Source of the DNA: Canna indica
Lineage: Eukaryota; Streptophyta; Magnoliopsida; Zingiberales; Cannaceae
Length of the DNA: 64,000 nucleotides
NCBI GenBank assembly: GCA_034359265.1
Contig: CP136898.1
Location: 55,479,501-55,543,500, forward strand
Direction of reading: 5' to 3'
Part shown: piece by piece, positions 1-11,340 of the stretch
Layout: every line of letters starts with the position of its first letter
Position numbering within the stretch: position 1 is the first letter of the stretch
Translations under genes and position numbers: made by a program
Notes under the pieces: model-generated
Databases searched by the model: none
Seen by the model: the letters and a program-made list of their open reading frames with translations, nothing else
Told to the model about the DNA's origin: nothing

Positions 1-36
1 AACTTCAGGGTATCGGCTAGAAACGCCCAGCAATCT

Positions 37-52
37 GAGTCGCGAGCGACTC
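37..52. other. Dyad symmetry 1 of the monomer (GAGTC/GACTC)
   Basis: GAGTCGC-GA-GCGACTC: perfect 7-bp arms around a 2-bp centre in A, B and several other classes. Classes with gtcccgag keep 5-bp arms (GAGTC ... GACTC). It could extrude as a cruciform or fold in RNA. It recurs every 162 bp. Confidence 0.85.
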
Positions 53-90
53 CAGAACATTCAATGTGATGGGAGAAGTTGTTAATCGAG

Positions 91-108
91 TTATTTATGA
101 CAAACTAA
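91..108. other. Dyad symmetry 2 of the monomer (TTAGTT/AACTAA)
   Basis: In this monomer the dyad is imperfect (ttattt versus aactaa). The best form is in class B, for example 253-270: TTAGTTT-TGAC-AAACTAA with perfect 7-bp arms. Classes C and W have 6-bp arms around atgaca. E, F, J and L, which read caaacaaatg, lose one pair. Confidence 0.75.
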
Positions 109-122
109 TGCAAAGAATTGCA
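109..122. other. Dyad symmetry 3 of the monomer (TGCAA/TTGCA)
   Basis: TGCAA-AGAA-TTGCA: 5-bp arms with a 4-bp centre, in nearly every monomer. It is broken only in a few copies: atggaaag at about 22141 and 30403, attcaaag at about 31374, 34452 and 40608, and attgtacg in class T'. It directly abuts dyad 2. Confidence 0.8.
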
Positions 123-134
123 CGCTTTTTGGAA

Positions 135-151
135 TAGAATCTTCAACGAAG
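135..151 (-). other. Conserved block with CTTC-AAC-GAAG dyad, weak CENP-B-box resemblance
   Basis: CTTC-AAC-GAAG (141-151) is a short dyad kept in almost all monomers. On the minus strand, 151 down to 135 matches the human CENP-B box consensus at about 11 of 17 positions, but only 5 of the 9 essential core bases. TTCG and the central A are present and CGGG is absent. I do not call a working CENP-B site. Confidence 0.35.
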
Positions 152-162
152 CGGACTGATTG

Positions 163-324
163 AACTTCAGGGTATCGGCTAGAAACGCCCAGCAATCTGA
201 GTCGCGAGCGACTCTAGAACATTCACTGTGATGGGAGAAGTTGTTAACCCAGTTAGTTTTGACAAACTAATGCAAAGAATTGCACGCTTTTTGGAATAGA
301 ATCTTCAACGAAGCCGACTGATTG
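163..324 (+). repeat. Monomer class B exemplar
   Basis: Diagnostic bases: gtcgcgagcgactct followed by agaacattcactgtgatggg, then gttaacccagttagttttgac, caaag and gaagccg. The tctaga and gttaac hexamers are XbaI and HpaI sites and mark nearly every B copy. The B' form, which is more frequent, has cttcaagg. B'' in the right domain also has gagtgactct. Confidence 0.92.
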
Positions 325-486
325 AACTTCAGGGTATCGGCTTGAAACGCCCAGCAATCTGAGTCCCGAGCGACTCCAAAATATTCACTGTGATTGGAGA
401 AGTTGTTAATCTAGTTAGTTATGACAAACTAATGCAAAGAATTGCACGCTTTTTGGAATAGAATCTTCAACGAAGCCGACTGATTG
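325..486 (+). repeat. Monomer class C exemplar
   Basis: Diagnostic bases: ggcttg, gtcccgag, actccaaaatattcactg, gtgattgg, aatctagttagttatg, caaactaatg. Many later copies carry caccc in place of cacgc. C' has ggctag instead of ggcttg. Confidence 0.9.
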
Positions 487-648
487 AACTTTAGGGTATC
501 GGCTAGAAACGCCCAGCAATCTGAGTCCCGAGCGACTCCAGAACATTCAATGTGATTGGATAAGTTGTTAATCGAGTTATTTATGACAAACTAATGCAAA
601 TAATTGCACGCTTTTTGGAATAGAATCTTCAACGAAGCCGACTGATTG
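487..648 (+). repeat. Monomer class D exemplar
   Basis: Diagnostic bases: ctttaggg, ggctag, gtcccgag, gaacattcaatgtgattgg (some copies then read ataag), aatcgag, and caaataattgc. The caaat form creates an ATGCAAAT octamer (594-601 here) that is largely restricted to class D and its close derivatives. Confidence 0.9.
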
Positions 649-972
649 AACTTCAGGGTATCGGCTAGAAACGCCCAGCAATCTGAGTCGCGAGCGACTC
701 CAGAACATTCAATGTGATGGGAGAAGTTGTTAATCGAGTTATTTATGACAAACTAATGCAAAGAATTGCACGCTTTTTGGAATAGAATCTTCAACGAAGT
801 GGACTGATTGAACTTCAAGGTATCGGCTAGAAACGCCCAGCAATCTGAGTCGCGAGCGACTCTAGAACATTCACTGTGATGGGAGAAGTTGTTAACCCAG
901 TTAGTTTTGACAAACTAATGCAAAGAATTGCACGCTTTTTGGAATAGAATCTTCAACGAAGCCGACTGATTG

Positions 973-1134
973 AACTTCAGGGTATCGGCTAGAAACGCCC
1001 AGCAATCTGAGTCCCGAGCGACTCCAGAATATTCACTGTGATGGGAGAAGTTGTTAATCTAGTTAGTTATGACAAACAAATGCAAAGAATTGCACGCTTT
1101 TTGGAATAGAATCTTCAACGAAGCCGACTGATTG
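973..1134 (+). repeat. Monomer class E exemplar
   Basis: Diagnostic bases: cttcaggg, ggctag, gtcccgag, agaatattcactgtgatggg (contains the palindrome GAATATTC), aatctagttagttatg and caaacaaatg. A sub-lineage with aatatgag appears at 43740, 55890, 59940 and 62856. Confidence 0.9.
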
Positions 1135-1296
1135 AACTTTAGGGTATCGGCTAGAAACGCCCAGCAATCTGAGTCCCGAGCGACTCCAGAATATTCACTG
1201 TGATGGGAGAAGTTGTTAATCCAGTTAGTTATGACAAACAAATGCAAAGAATTGCACGCTTTTTGGAATAGAATCTTCAACGAAGCCGACTGATTG

Positions 1297-1458
1297 AACT
1301 TTAGGGTATCGGCTTGAAACGCCCAGCAATCTGAGTCCCGAGCGACTCTAGAACATTCAATGTGATTGGAGAAGTTGTTAATTGAGTTATTTATGACAAA
1401 CTAATGCAAAGAATTGCACGCTTTTTGGAATAGAATCTTCAACGAAGCCGACTAATTG
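1297..1458 (+). repeat. Monomer class G exemplar
   Basis: Diagnostic bases: ctttaggg, ggcttg, gtcccgag, caatgtgattgg, aattgagttattt and, usually, gactaattg at the end. aattgag is a CpG-to-TpG form of aatcgag. This copy also has a tctaga hexamer. Confidence 0.88.
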
Positions 1459-1620
1459 AACTTCAGGGTATCGGCTTGAAACGCCCAGCAATCTGAGTCC
1501 CGAGCGACTCCAGAACATTCAATGTGATTGGAGAAGTTGTTAATTGAGTTATTTATGACAAACTAATGCAAAGAATTGCACGCTTTTTGGAATAGAATCT
1601 TCAACGAAGCCGACTAATTG
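1459..1620 (+). repeat. Monomer class H exemplar
   Basis: Like class G but starts with cttcaggg. Diagnostic bases: ggcttg, gtcccgag, caatgtgattgg, aattgag and gactaattg. Rare: seen at 1459, 2755, 6157 and, with aatcgag, 26407. Confidence 0.85.
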
Positions 1621-2106
1621 AACTTCAGGGTATCGGCTAGAAACGCCCAGCAATCTGAGTCGCGAGCGACTCCAGAACATTCAATGTGATTGGATAAGTT
1701 GTTAATCGAGTTATTTATGACAAACTAATGCAAATAATTGCACGCTTTTTGGAATAGAATCTTCAACGAAGCCGACTGATTGAACTTCAGGGTATCGGCT
1801 AGAAACGCCCAGCAATCTGAGTCGCGAGCGACTCCAGAACATTCAATGTGATGGGAGAAGTTGTTAATCGAGTTATTTATGACAAACTAATGCAAAGAAT
1901 TGCACGCTTTTTGGAATAGAATCTTCAACGAAGCCGACTGATTGAACTTCAGGGTATCGGCTAGAAACGCCCAGCAATCTGAGTCCCGAGCGACTCCAGA
2001 ATATTCACTGTGATGGGAGAAGTTGTTAATCTAGTTAGTTATGACAAACAAATGCAAAGAATTGCACGCTTTTTGGAATAGAATCTTCAACGAAGCCGAC
2101 TGATTG

Positions 2107-2268
2107 AACTTTAGGGTATCGGCTAGAAACGCCCAGCAATCTGAGTCCCGAGCGACTCCAGAATATTCACTGTGATGGGAGAAGTTGTTAATCTAGTTAG
2201 TTATGACAAACAAATGCAAAGAATTGCACGCTTTTTGGAATAGAATCTTCAACGAAGCCGACTGATTG
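2107..2268 (+). repeat. Monomer class F exemplar
   Basis: Same as class E except for ctttaggg at the start. The copy at 1135-1296 has aatccag instead of aatctag. That change removes a minus-strand stop and creates a short chance open frame. Confidence 0.88.
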
Positions 2269-2916
2269 AACTTTAGGGTATCGGCTTGAAACGCCCAGCA
2301 ATCTGAGTCCCGAGCGACTCCAGAACATTCAATGTGATTGGAGAAGTTGTTAATTGAGTTATTTATGACAAACTAATGCAAAGAATTGCACGCTTTTTGG
2401 AATAGAATCTTCAACGAAGCCGACTGATTGAACTTTAGGGTATCGGCTAGAAACGCCCAGCAATCTGAGTCCCGAGCGACTCCAGAATATTCACTGTGAT
2501 GGGAGAAGTTGTTAATCTAGTTAGTTATGACAAACAAATGCAAAGAATTGCACGCTTTTTGGAATAGAATCTTCAACGAAGCCGACTGATTGAACTTTAG
2601 GGTATCGGCTTGAAACGCCCAGCAATCTGAGTCCCGAGCGACTCCAGAACATTCAATGTGATTGGAGAAGTTGTTAATCGAGTTATTTATGACAAACTAA
2701 TGCAAATAATTGCACGCTTTTTGGAATAGAATCTTCAACGAAGCCGACTGATTGAACTTCAGGGTATCGGCTTGAAACGCCCAGCAATCTGAGTCCCGAG
2801 CGACTCCAGAACATTCAATGTGATTGGAGAAGTTGTTAATTGAGTTATTTATGACAAACTAATGCAAAGAATTGCACGCTTTTTGGAATAGAATCTTCAA
2901 CGAAGCCGACTAATTG

Positions 2917-4374
2917 AACTTCAGGGTATCGGCTAGAAACGCCCAGCAATCTGAGTCGCGAGCGACTCCAGAACATTCAATGTGATGGGAGAAGTTGTTA
3001 ATCGAGTTATTTATGACAAACTAATGCAAAGAATTGCACGCTTTTTGGAATAGAATCTTCAACGAAGCGGACTGATTGAACTTCAGGGTATCGGCTAGAA
3101 ACGCCCAGCAATCTGAGTCGCGAGCGACTCTAGAACATTCACTGTGATGGGAGAAGTTGTTAACCCAGTTAGTTTTGACAAACTAATGCAAAGAATTACA
3201 CGCTTTTTGGAATAGAATCTTCAACGAAGCCGACTGATTGAACTTCAGGGTATCGGCTTGAAACGCCCAGCAATCTGAGTCCCGAGCGACTCCAAAATAT
3301 TCACTGTGATTGGAGAAGTTGTTAATCTAGTTAGTTATGACAAACTAATGCAAAGAATTGCACGCTTTTTGGAATAGAATCTTCAACGAAGCCGACTGAT
3401 TGAACTTTAGGGTATCGGCTAGAAACGCCCAGCAATCTGAGTCCCGAGCGACTCCAGAACATTCAATGTGATTGGATAAGTTGTTAATCGAGTTATTTAT
3501 GACAAACTAATGCAAATAATTGCACGCTTTTTGGAATAGAATCTTCAACGAAGCCGACTGATTGAACTTCAGGGTATCGGCTAGAAACGCCCAGCAATCT
3601 GAGTCGCGAGCGACTCCAGAACATTCAATGTGATGGGAGAAGTTGTTAATCGAGTTATTTATGACAAACTAATGCAAAGAATTGCACGCTTTTTGGAATA
3701 GAATCTTCAACGAAGTGGACTGATTGAACTTCAAGGTATCGGCTAGAAACGCCCAGCAATCTGAGTCGCGAGCGACTCTAGAACATTCACTGTGATGGGA
3801 GAAGTTGTTAACCCAGTTAGTTTTGACAAACTAATGCAAAGAATTGCACGCTTTTTGGAATAGAATCTTCAACGAAGCCGACTGATTGAACTTCAGGGTA
3901 TCGGCTAGAAACGCCCAGCAATCTGAGTCCCGAGCGACTCCAGAATATTCACTGTGATGGGAGAAGTTGTTAATCTAGTTAGTTATGACAAACAAATGCA
4001 AAGAATTGCACGCTTTTTGGAATAGAATCTTCAACGAAGCCGACTGATTGAACTTTAGGGTATCGGCTAGAAACGCCCAGCAATCTGAGTCCCGAGCGAC
4101 TCCAGAATATTCACTGTGATGGGAGAAGTTGTTAATCTAGTTAGTTATGACAAACAAATGCAAAGAATTGCACGCTTTTTGGAATAGAATCTTCAACGAA
4201 GCCGACTGATTGAACTTTAGGGTATCGGCTTGAAACGCCCAGCAATCTGAGTCCCGAGCGACTCCAGAACATTCAATGTGATTGGAGAAGTTGTTAATTG
4301 AGTTATTTATGACAAACTAATGCAAAGAATTGCATGCTTTTTGGAATAGAATCTTCAACGAAGCCGACTAATTG
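2917..4374 (+). repeat. 9-mer HOR, copy 2
   Basis: Class order A-B-C-D-A'-B'-E-F-G. Private bases: attacacgc in B at about 3198 and gcatgc in G at about 4335. Confidence 0.85.
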
Positions 4375-6318
4375 AACTTCAGGGTATCGGCTAGAAACGC
4401 CCAGCAATCTGAGTCGCGAGCGACTCCAGAACATTCAATGTGATGGGAGAAGTTGTTAATCGAGTTATTTATGACAAACTAATGCAAAGAATTGCACGCT
4501 TTTTGGTATAGAATCTTCAACGAAGCGGACTGATTGAACTTCAGGGTATCGGCTAGAAACGCCCAGCAATCTGAGTCGCGAGCGACTCTAGAACATTCAC
4601 TGTGATGGGAGAAGTTGTTAACCCAGTTAGTTTTGACAAACTAATGCAAAGAATTGCACGCTTTTTGGAATAGAATCTTCAACGAAGCCGACTGATTGAA
4701 CTTCAGGGTATCGGCTTGAAACGCCCAGCAATCTGAGTCCCGAGCGACTCCAAAATATTCACTGTGATTGGAGAAGTTGTTAATCTAGTTAGTTATGACA
4801 AACTAATGCAAAGAATTGCACCCTTTTTGGAATAGAATCTTCAACGAAGCCGACTGATTGAACTTTAGGGTATCGGCTAGAAACGCCCAGCAATCTGAGT
4901 CCCGAGCGACTCCAGAACATTCAATGTGATTGGAGAAGTTGTTAATCGAGTTATTTATGACAAACTAATGCAAATAATTGCACGCTTTTTGGAATAGAAT
5001 CTTCAACGAAGCCGACTGATTGAACTTCAGGGTATCGGCTAGAAACGCCCAGCAATCTGAGTCGCGAGCGACTCCAGAACATTCAATGTGATGGGAGAAG
5101 TTGTTAATCGAGTTATTTATGACAAACTAATGCAAAGAATTGCACGCTTTTTGGAATAGAATCTTCAACGAAGCGGACTGATTGAACTTCAAGGTATCGG
5201 CTAGAAACGCCCAGCAATCTGAGTCGCGAGCGACTCTAGAACATTCACTGTGATGGGAGAAGTTGTTAACCCAGTTAGTTTTGACAAACTAATGCAAAGA
5301 ATTGCACGCTTTTTGGAATAGAATCTTCAACGAAGCCGACTGATTGAACTTCAGGGTATCGGCTTGAAACGCCCAGCAATCTGAGTCCCGAGCGACTCCA
5401 AAATATTCACTGTGATTGGAGAAGTTGTTAATCTAGTTAGTTATGACAAACTAATGCAAAGAATTGCACCCTTTTTGGAATAGAATCTTCAACGAAGCCG
5501 ACTGATTGAACTTTAGGGTATCGGCTAGAAACGCCCAGCAATCTGAGTCCCGAGCGACTCCAGAACATTCAATGTGATTGGAGAAGTTGTTAAGCGAGTT
5601 ATTTATGACAAACTAATGCAAATAATTGCACGCTTTTTGGAATAGAATCTTCAACGAAGCCGACTGATTGAACTTCAGGGTATCGGCTAGAAACGCCCAG
5701 CAATCTGAGTCGCGAGCGACTCCAGAACATTCAATGTGATGGGAGAAGTTGTTAATCGAGTTATTTATGACAAACTAATGCAAAGAATTGCACGCTTTTT
5801 GGAATAGTATCTTCAACGAAGCGGACTGATTGAACTTCAAGGTATCGGCTAGAAACGCCCAGCAATCTGAGTCGCGAGCGACTCTAGAACATTCACTGTG
5901 ATGGGAGAAGTTGTTAACCCAGTTAGTTTTGACAAACTAATGCAAATAATTGCACGCTTTTTGGAATAGAATCTTCAACGAAGCCGACTGATTGAACTTC
6001 AGGGTATCGGCTAGAAATGCCCAGCAATCTGAGTCGCGAGCGACTCCAGAACATTCAATGTGATTGGAGAAGTTGTTAATCGAGTTATTTATGACAAACT
6101 AATGCAAATAATTGCACGCTTTTTGGAATAGAATCTTCAACGAAGCCGACTGATTGAACTTCAGGGTATCGGCTTGAAACGCCCAGCAATCTGAGTCCCG
6201 AGCGACTCCAGAACATTCAATGTGATTGGAGAAGTTGTTAATTGAGTTATTTATGACAAACTAATGCAAAGAATTGCACGCTTTTTGGAATAGAATCTTC
6301 AACGAAGCCGACTAATTG
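4375..6318 (+). repeat. 12-monomer segment of ABCD-type tetramers
   Basis: Class order A-B-C-D-A-B'-C-D-A-B'-I'-H. Two complete 648-bp tetramers, then A-B' and two hybrid monomers. I' (5995) has aaatgccc with a D-like right half. Private bases include ggtatag (about 4506), aagcgag (about 5593) and atagtatc (about 5806). Confidence 0.8.
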
Positions 6319-7776
6319 AACTTCAGGGTATCGGCTAGAAACGCCCAGCAATCTGAGTCGCGAGCGACTCCAGAACATTCAATGTGATGGGAGAAGTTGT
6401 TAATCGAGTTATTTATGATAAACTAATGCAAAGAATTGCACGCTTTTTGGAATAGAATCTTCAACGAAGCGGACTGATTGAACTTCAGGGTATCGGCTAG
6501 AAACGCCCAGCAATCTGAGTCGCGAGCGACTCTAGAACATTCACTATGATGGGAGAAGTTGTTAACCCAGTTAGTTTTGACAAACTAATGCAAAGAATTG
6601 CACGCTTTTTGGAATAGAATCTTCAACGAAGCCGACTGATTGAACTTCAGGGTATCGGCTTGAAACGCCCAGCAATCTGAGTCCCGAGCGACTCCAAAAT
6701 ATTCACTGTGATTGGAGAAGTTGTTAATCTAGTTAGTTATGACAAACTAATGCAAAGAATTGCACGCTTTTTGGAATAGAATCTTCAACGAAGCCGACTG
6801 ATTGAACTTTAGGGTATCGGCTAGAAACGCCCAGCAATCTGAGTCCCGAGCGACTCCAGAACATTCAATGTGATTGGATAAGTTGTTAATCGAGTTATTT
6901 ATGACAAACTAATGCAAATAATTGCACGCTTTTTGGAATAGAATCTTCAACGAAGCCGACTGATTGAACTTCAGGGTATCGGCTAGAAACGCCCAGCAAT
7001 CTGAGTCGCGAGCGACTCCAGAACATTCAATGTGATGGGAGAAGTTGTTAATCGAGTTATTTATGACAAACTAATGCAAAGAATTGCACGCTTTTTGGAA
7101 TAGAATCTTCAACGAAGTGGACTGATTGAACTTCAAGGTATCGGCTAGAAACGCCCAGCAATCTGAGTCGCGAGCGACTCTAGAACATTCACTGTGATGG
7201 GAGAAGTTGTTAACCCAGTTAGTTTTGACAAACTAATGCAAAGAATTGCACGCTTTTTGGAATAGAATCTTCAACGAAGCCGACTGATTGAACTTCAGGG
7301 TATCGGCTAGAAACGCCCAGCAATCTGAGTCCCGAGCGACTCCAGAATATTCACTGTGATGGGAGAAGTTGTTAATCTAGTTAGTTATGACAAACAAATG
7401 CAAAGAATTGCACGCTTTTTGGAATAGAATCTTCAACGAAGCCGACTGATTGAACTTTAGGGTATCGGCTAGAAACGCCCAGCAATCTGAGTCCCGAGCG
7501 ACTCCAGAATATTCACTGTGATGGGAGAAGTTGTTAATCTAGTTAGTTATGACAAACAAATGCAAAGAATTGCACGCTTTTTGGAATAGAATCTTCAACG
7601 AAGCCGACTGATTGAACTTTAGGGTATCGGCTTGAAACGCCCAGCAATCTGAGTCCCGAGCGACTCCAGAACATTCAATGTGATTGGAGAAGTTGTTAAT
7701 TGAGTTATTTATGACAAACTAATGCAAAGAATTGCACGCTTTTTGGAATAGAATCTTCAACGAAGCCGACTAATTG
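6319..7776 (+). repeat. 9-mer HOR, copy 3
   Basis: Class order A-B-C-D-A'-B'-E-F-G, in the same order as copies 1 and 2. With the monomers that follow, 6319-9234 matches 2917-5832 class for class, at a 21-monomer (3402-bp) offset. Confidence 0.85.
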
Positions 7777-10700
7777 AACTTCAGGGTATCGGCTAGAAAC
7801 GCCCAGCAATCTGAGTCGCGAGCGACTCCAGAACATTCAATGTGATGGGAGAAGTTGTTAATCGAGTTATTTATGACAAACTAATGCAAAGAATTGCACG
7901 CTTTTTGGAATAGAATCTTCAACGAAGCGGACTGATTGAACTTCAGGGTATCGGCTAGAAACGCCCAGCAATCTGAGTCGCGAGCGACTCTAGATCATTC
8001 ACTGTGATGGGAGAAGTTGTTAACCCAGTTAGTTTTGACAAACTAATGCAAAGAATTGCACGCTTTTTGGAATAGAATCTTCAACGAAGCCGACTGATTG
8101 AACTTCAGGGTATCGGCTTGAAACGCCCAGCAATCTGAGTCCCGAGCGACTCCAAAATATTCACTGTGATTGGAGAAGTTGTTAATCTAGTTAGTTATGA
8201 CAAACTAATGCAAAGAATTGCACCCTTTTTGGAATAGAATCTTCAACGAAGCCGACTGATTGAACTTTAGGGTATCGGCTAGAAACGCCCAGCAATCTGA
8301 GTCCCGAGCGACTCCAGAACATTCAATGTGATTGGAGAAGTTGTTAATCGAGTTATTTATGACAAACTAATGCAAATAATTGCACGCTTTTTGGAATAGA
8401 ATCTTCAACGAAGCCGACTGATTGAACTTCAGGGTATCGGCTAGAAACGCCCAGCAATCTGAGTCGCGAGCGACTCCAGAACATTCAATGTGATGGGAGA
8501 AGTTGTTAATCGAGTTATTTATGACAAACTAATGCAAAGAATTGCACGCTTTTTGGAATAGAATCTTCAACGAAGCGGACTGATTGAACTTCAAGGTATC
8601 GGCTAGAAACGCCCAGCAATCTGAGTCGCGAGCGACTCTAGAACATTCACTGTGATGGGAGAAGTTGTTAACCCAGTTAGTTTTGACAAACTAATGCAAA
8701 GAATTGCACGCTTTTTGGAATAGAATCTTCAACGAAGCCGACTGATTGAACTTCAGGGTATCGGCTAGAAACGCCCAGCAATCTGAGTCCCGAGCGACTC
8801 CAAAATATTCACTGTGATTGGAGAAGTTGTTAATCTAGTTAGTTATGACAAACTAATGCAAAGAATTGCACCCTTTTTGGAATAGAATCTTCAACGAAGC
8901 CGACTGATTGAACTTTAGGGTATCGGCTAGAAACGCCCAGCAATCTGAGTCCCGAGCGACTCCAGAACATTCAATGTGATTGGAGAAGTTGTTAATCGAG
9001 TTATTTATGACAAACTAATGCAAATAATTGCACGCTTTTTGGAATAGAATCTTCAACGAAGCCGACTGATTGAACTTCAGGGTATCGGCTAGAAACGCCC
9101 AGCAATCTGAGTCGCGAGCGACTCCAGAACATTCAATGTGATGGGAGAAGTTGTTAATCGAGTTATTTATGACAAACTAATGCAAAGAATTGCACGCTTT
9201 TTGGAATAGAATCTTCAACGAAGCGGACTGATTGAACTTCAAGGTATCGGCTAGAAACGCCCAGCAATCTGAGTCGCGAGCGACTCTAGAACATTCACTG
9301 TGATGGGAGAAGTTGTTAACCCAGTTAGTTTTGACAAACTAATGCAAAGAATTGCACGCTTTTTGGAATAGAATCTTCAACGAAGCCGACTGATTGAACT
9401 TCAGGGTATCGGCTAGAAACGCCCAGCAATCTGAGTCCCGAGCGACTCCAGAATATTCACTGTGATGGGAGAAGTTGTTAATCTAGTTAGTTATGACAAA
9501 CTAATGCAAAGAATTGCACCCTTTTTGGAATAGAATCTTCAACGAAGCCGACTGATTGAACTTTAGGGTATCGGCTAGAAACGCCCAGCAATCTGAGTCC
9601 CGAGCGACTCCAGAACATTCAATGTGATTGGAGAAGTTGTTAATCGAGTTATTTATGACAAACTAATGCAAATAATTGCACGCTTTTTGGAATAGAATCT
9701 TCAACGAAGCCGACTGATTGAACTTCAGGGTATCGGCTAGAAACGCCCAGCAATCTGAGTCGCGAGCGACTCCAGAACATTCAATGTGATGGGAGAAGTT
9801 GTTAATCGAGTTATTTATGACAAACTAATGCAAAGAATTGCACGCTTTTTGGAATAGAATCTTCAACGAAGCGGACTGATTGAACTTCAAGGTATCGGCT
9901 AGAAACGCCCAGCAATCTGAGTCGCGAGCGACTCTAGAACATTCACTGTGATGGGAGAAGTTGTTAACCCAGTTAGTTTTGACAAACTAATGCAAAGAAT
10001 TGCACGCTTTTTGGAATAGAATCTTCAACGAAGCCGACTGATTGAACTTCAGGGTATCGGCTAGAAACGCCCAGCAATCTGAGTCCCGAGCGACTCCAAA
10101 ATATTCACTGTGATTGGAGAAGTTGTTAATCTAGTTAGTTATGACAAACTAATGCAAAGAATTGCACCCTTTTTGGAATAGAATCTTCAACGAAGCCGAC
10201 TGATTGAACTTTAGGGTATCGGCTAGAAACGCCCAGCAATCTGAGTCCCGAGCGACTCCAGAACATTCAATGTGATTGGAGAAGTTGTTAATCGAGTTAT
10301 TTATGACAAACTAATGCAAATAATTGCACGCTTTTTGGAATAGAATCTTCAACGAAGCCGACTGATTGAACTTCAGGGTATCGGCTAGAAACGCCCAGCA
10401 ATCTGAGTCGCGAGCGACTCCAGAACATTCAATGTGATGGGAGAAGTTGTTAATCGAGTTATTTATGACAAACTAATGCAAAGAATTGCACGCTTTTTGG
10501 AATAGAATCTTCAACGAAGCGGACTGATTGAACTTCAAGGTATCGGCTAGAAACGCCCAGCAATCTGAGTCGCGAGCGACTCTAGAACATTCACTGTGAT
10601 GGGAGAAGTTGTTAACCCAGTTAGTTTTGACAAACTAATGCAAAGAATTGCACGCTTTTTGGAATAGAATCTTCAACGAAGCCGACTGATTGAACTTCAG

Positions 10701-11016
10701 GGTATCGGCTAGAAACGCCCAGCAATCTGAGTCCCGAGCGACTCCAGAATATTCACTGTGATGGGAGAAGTTGTTAATCTAGTTAGTTATGACAAACAAA
10801 TGCAAAGAATTACACGCTTTTTGGAATAGAATCTTCAACGAAGCCGACTGATTGAACTTTAGGGTATCGGCTAGAAACGCCCAGCAATCTGAGTCCCGAG
10901 CGACTCCAGAACATTCAATGTGATTGGAGAAGTTGTTAATCGAGTTATTTATGACAAACTAATGCAAATAATTGCATGCTTTTTGGAATAGAATCTTCAA
11001 CGAAGCCGACTGATTG

Positions 11017-11178
11017 AACTTCAGGGTATCGGCTAGATACGCCCAGCAATCTGAGTCGCGAGCGACTCCAGAACATTCACTGTGATGGGAGAAGTTGTTA
11101 ATCTAGTTAGTTATGACAAACAAATGCAAAGAATTGCACGCTTTTTGGAATAGAATCTTCAACGAAGCCGACTGATTG
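11017..11178 (+). repeat. Monomer class J exemplar
   Basis: Diagnostic bases: ctagatacgccc, gtcgcgag, gaacattcactgtgatggg, aatctagttagttatg, caaacaaatg. It always precedes K and follows D near the right end of the tetramer-based units. Confidence 0.88.
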
Positions 11179-11340
11179 AACTTCAGGGTATCGGCTAGAA
11201 ATGCCCAGCAATCTGAGTCCCGAGCGACTCCAGAACATTCACTGTGATGGGAGAAGTTGTTATTCGAGTTATTTATGACAAACTAATGCAAAGAATTGCA
11301 CGCTTTTTGGAATAGAATCTTCAACGAAGCCGACTGATTG
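11179..11340 (+). repeat. Monomer class K exemplar
   Basis: Diagnostic bases: aaatgcccagc, gtcccgag, gaacattcactg, gttattcgag. It is the first class in the window to carry the aaatgccc and ttattcgag variants that dominate the right half. Confidence 0.88.

Larger units (their letters stand above)
1..162 (+). repeat. Reference monomer, class A
   Basis: First full monomer, used here for monomer coordinates 1-162. Diagnostic bases: cttcaggg, ggctag, gtcgcgagcgactcc (perfect 7-bp dyad), caatgtgatggg, aatcgagttattt, caaag and gaagcggactg. A primed form (A') has gaagtggactg. G+C is about 43% (69 of 162) with nine CpGs, slightly above random expectation. Class A opens most higher-order units in the left third of the window and is nearly always followed by class B. 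Confidence 0.95.
1..1458 (+). repeat. 9-mer HOR, copy 1
   Basis: Class order A-B-C-D-A'-B'-E-F-G. The same nine-class order recurs at 2917-4374 and 6319-7776. The F copy here (1135-1296) has the private change aatccag. Confidence 0.85.
1459..2916 (+). repeat. Mosaic 9-monomer segment
   Basis: Class order H-I-A-E-F-G-F-G-H, where I (1621) is a hybrid with a class A left part and a class D right part (ataag, caaat). The A copy has gaagccg. It looks like a rearranged relative of the neighbouring 9-mers, with an F-G pair duplicated. Confidence 0.78.

Noticed and set aside
37..52. Rho-independent terminator or riboswitch stem
   Set aside because: The GAGTC dyad has no following T-run and recurs identically every 162 bp without genes. 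A bacterial regulatory reading has no support.
135..151. CENP-B box
   Set aside because: Minus-strand CTTCGTTGAAGATTCTA shares TTCGTTG with the human motif, but the CGGG core is missing (5 of 9 core bases). Resemblance only.
1..162. Assignment to a named satellite family or species
   Set aside because: Monomer length alone (162 bp) fits many animal and plant satellites, and I do not recognise this sequence. A search of satellite databases such as Dfam or Repbase and of public genome assemblies would be decisive.
1059..1280. A 73-codon open frame on the minus strand starting at TTG
   Set aside because: It spans one monomer boundary, repeats its own first 19 residues, has no ATG and exists only because one F monomer has aatccag instead of aatctag, which removes a TAG. 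Neighbouring monomers are closed in the same frame.
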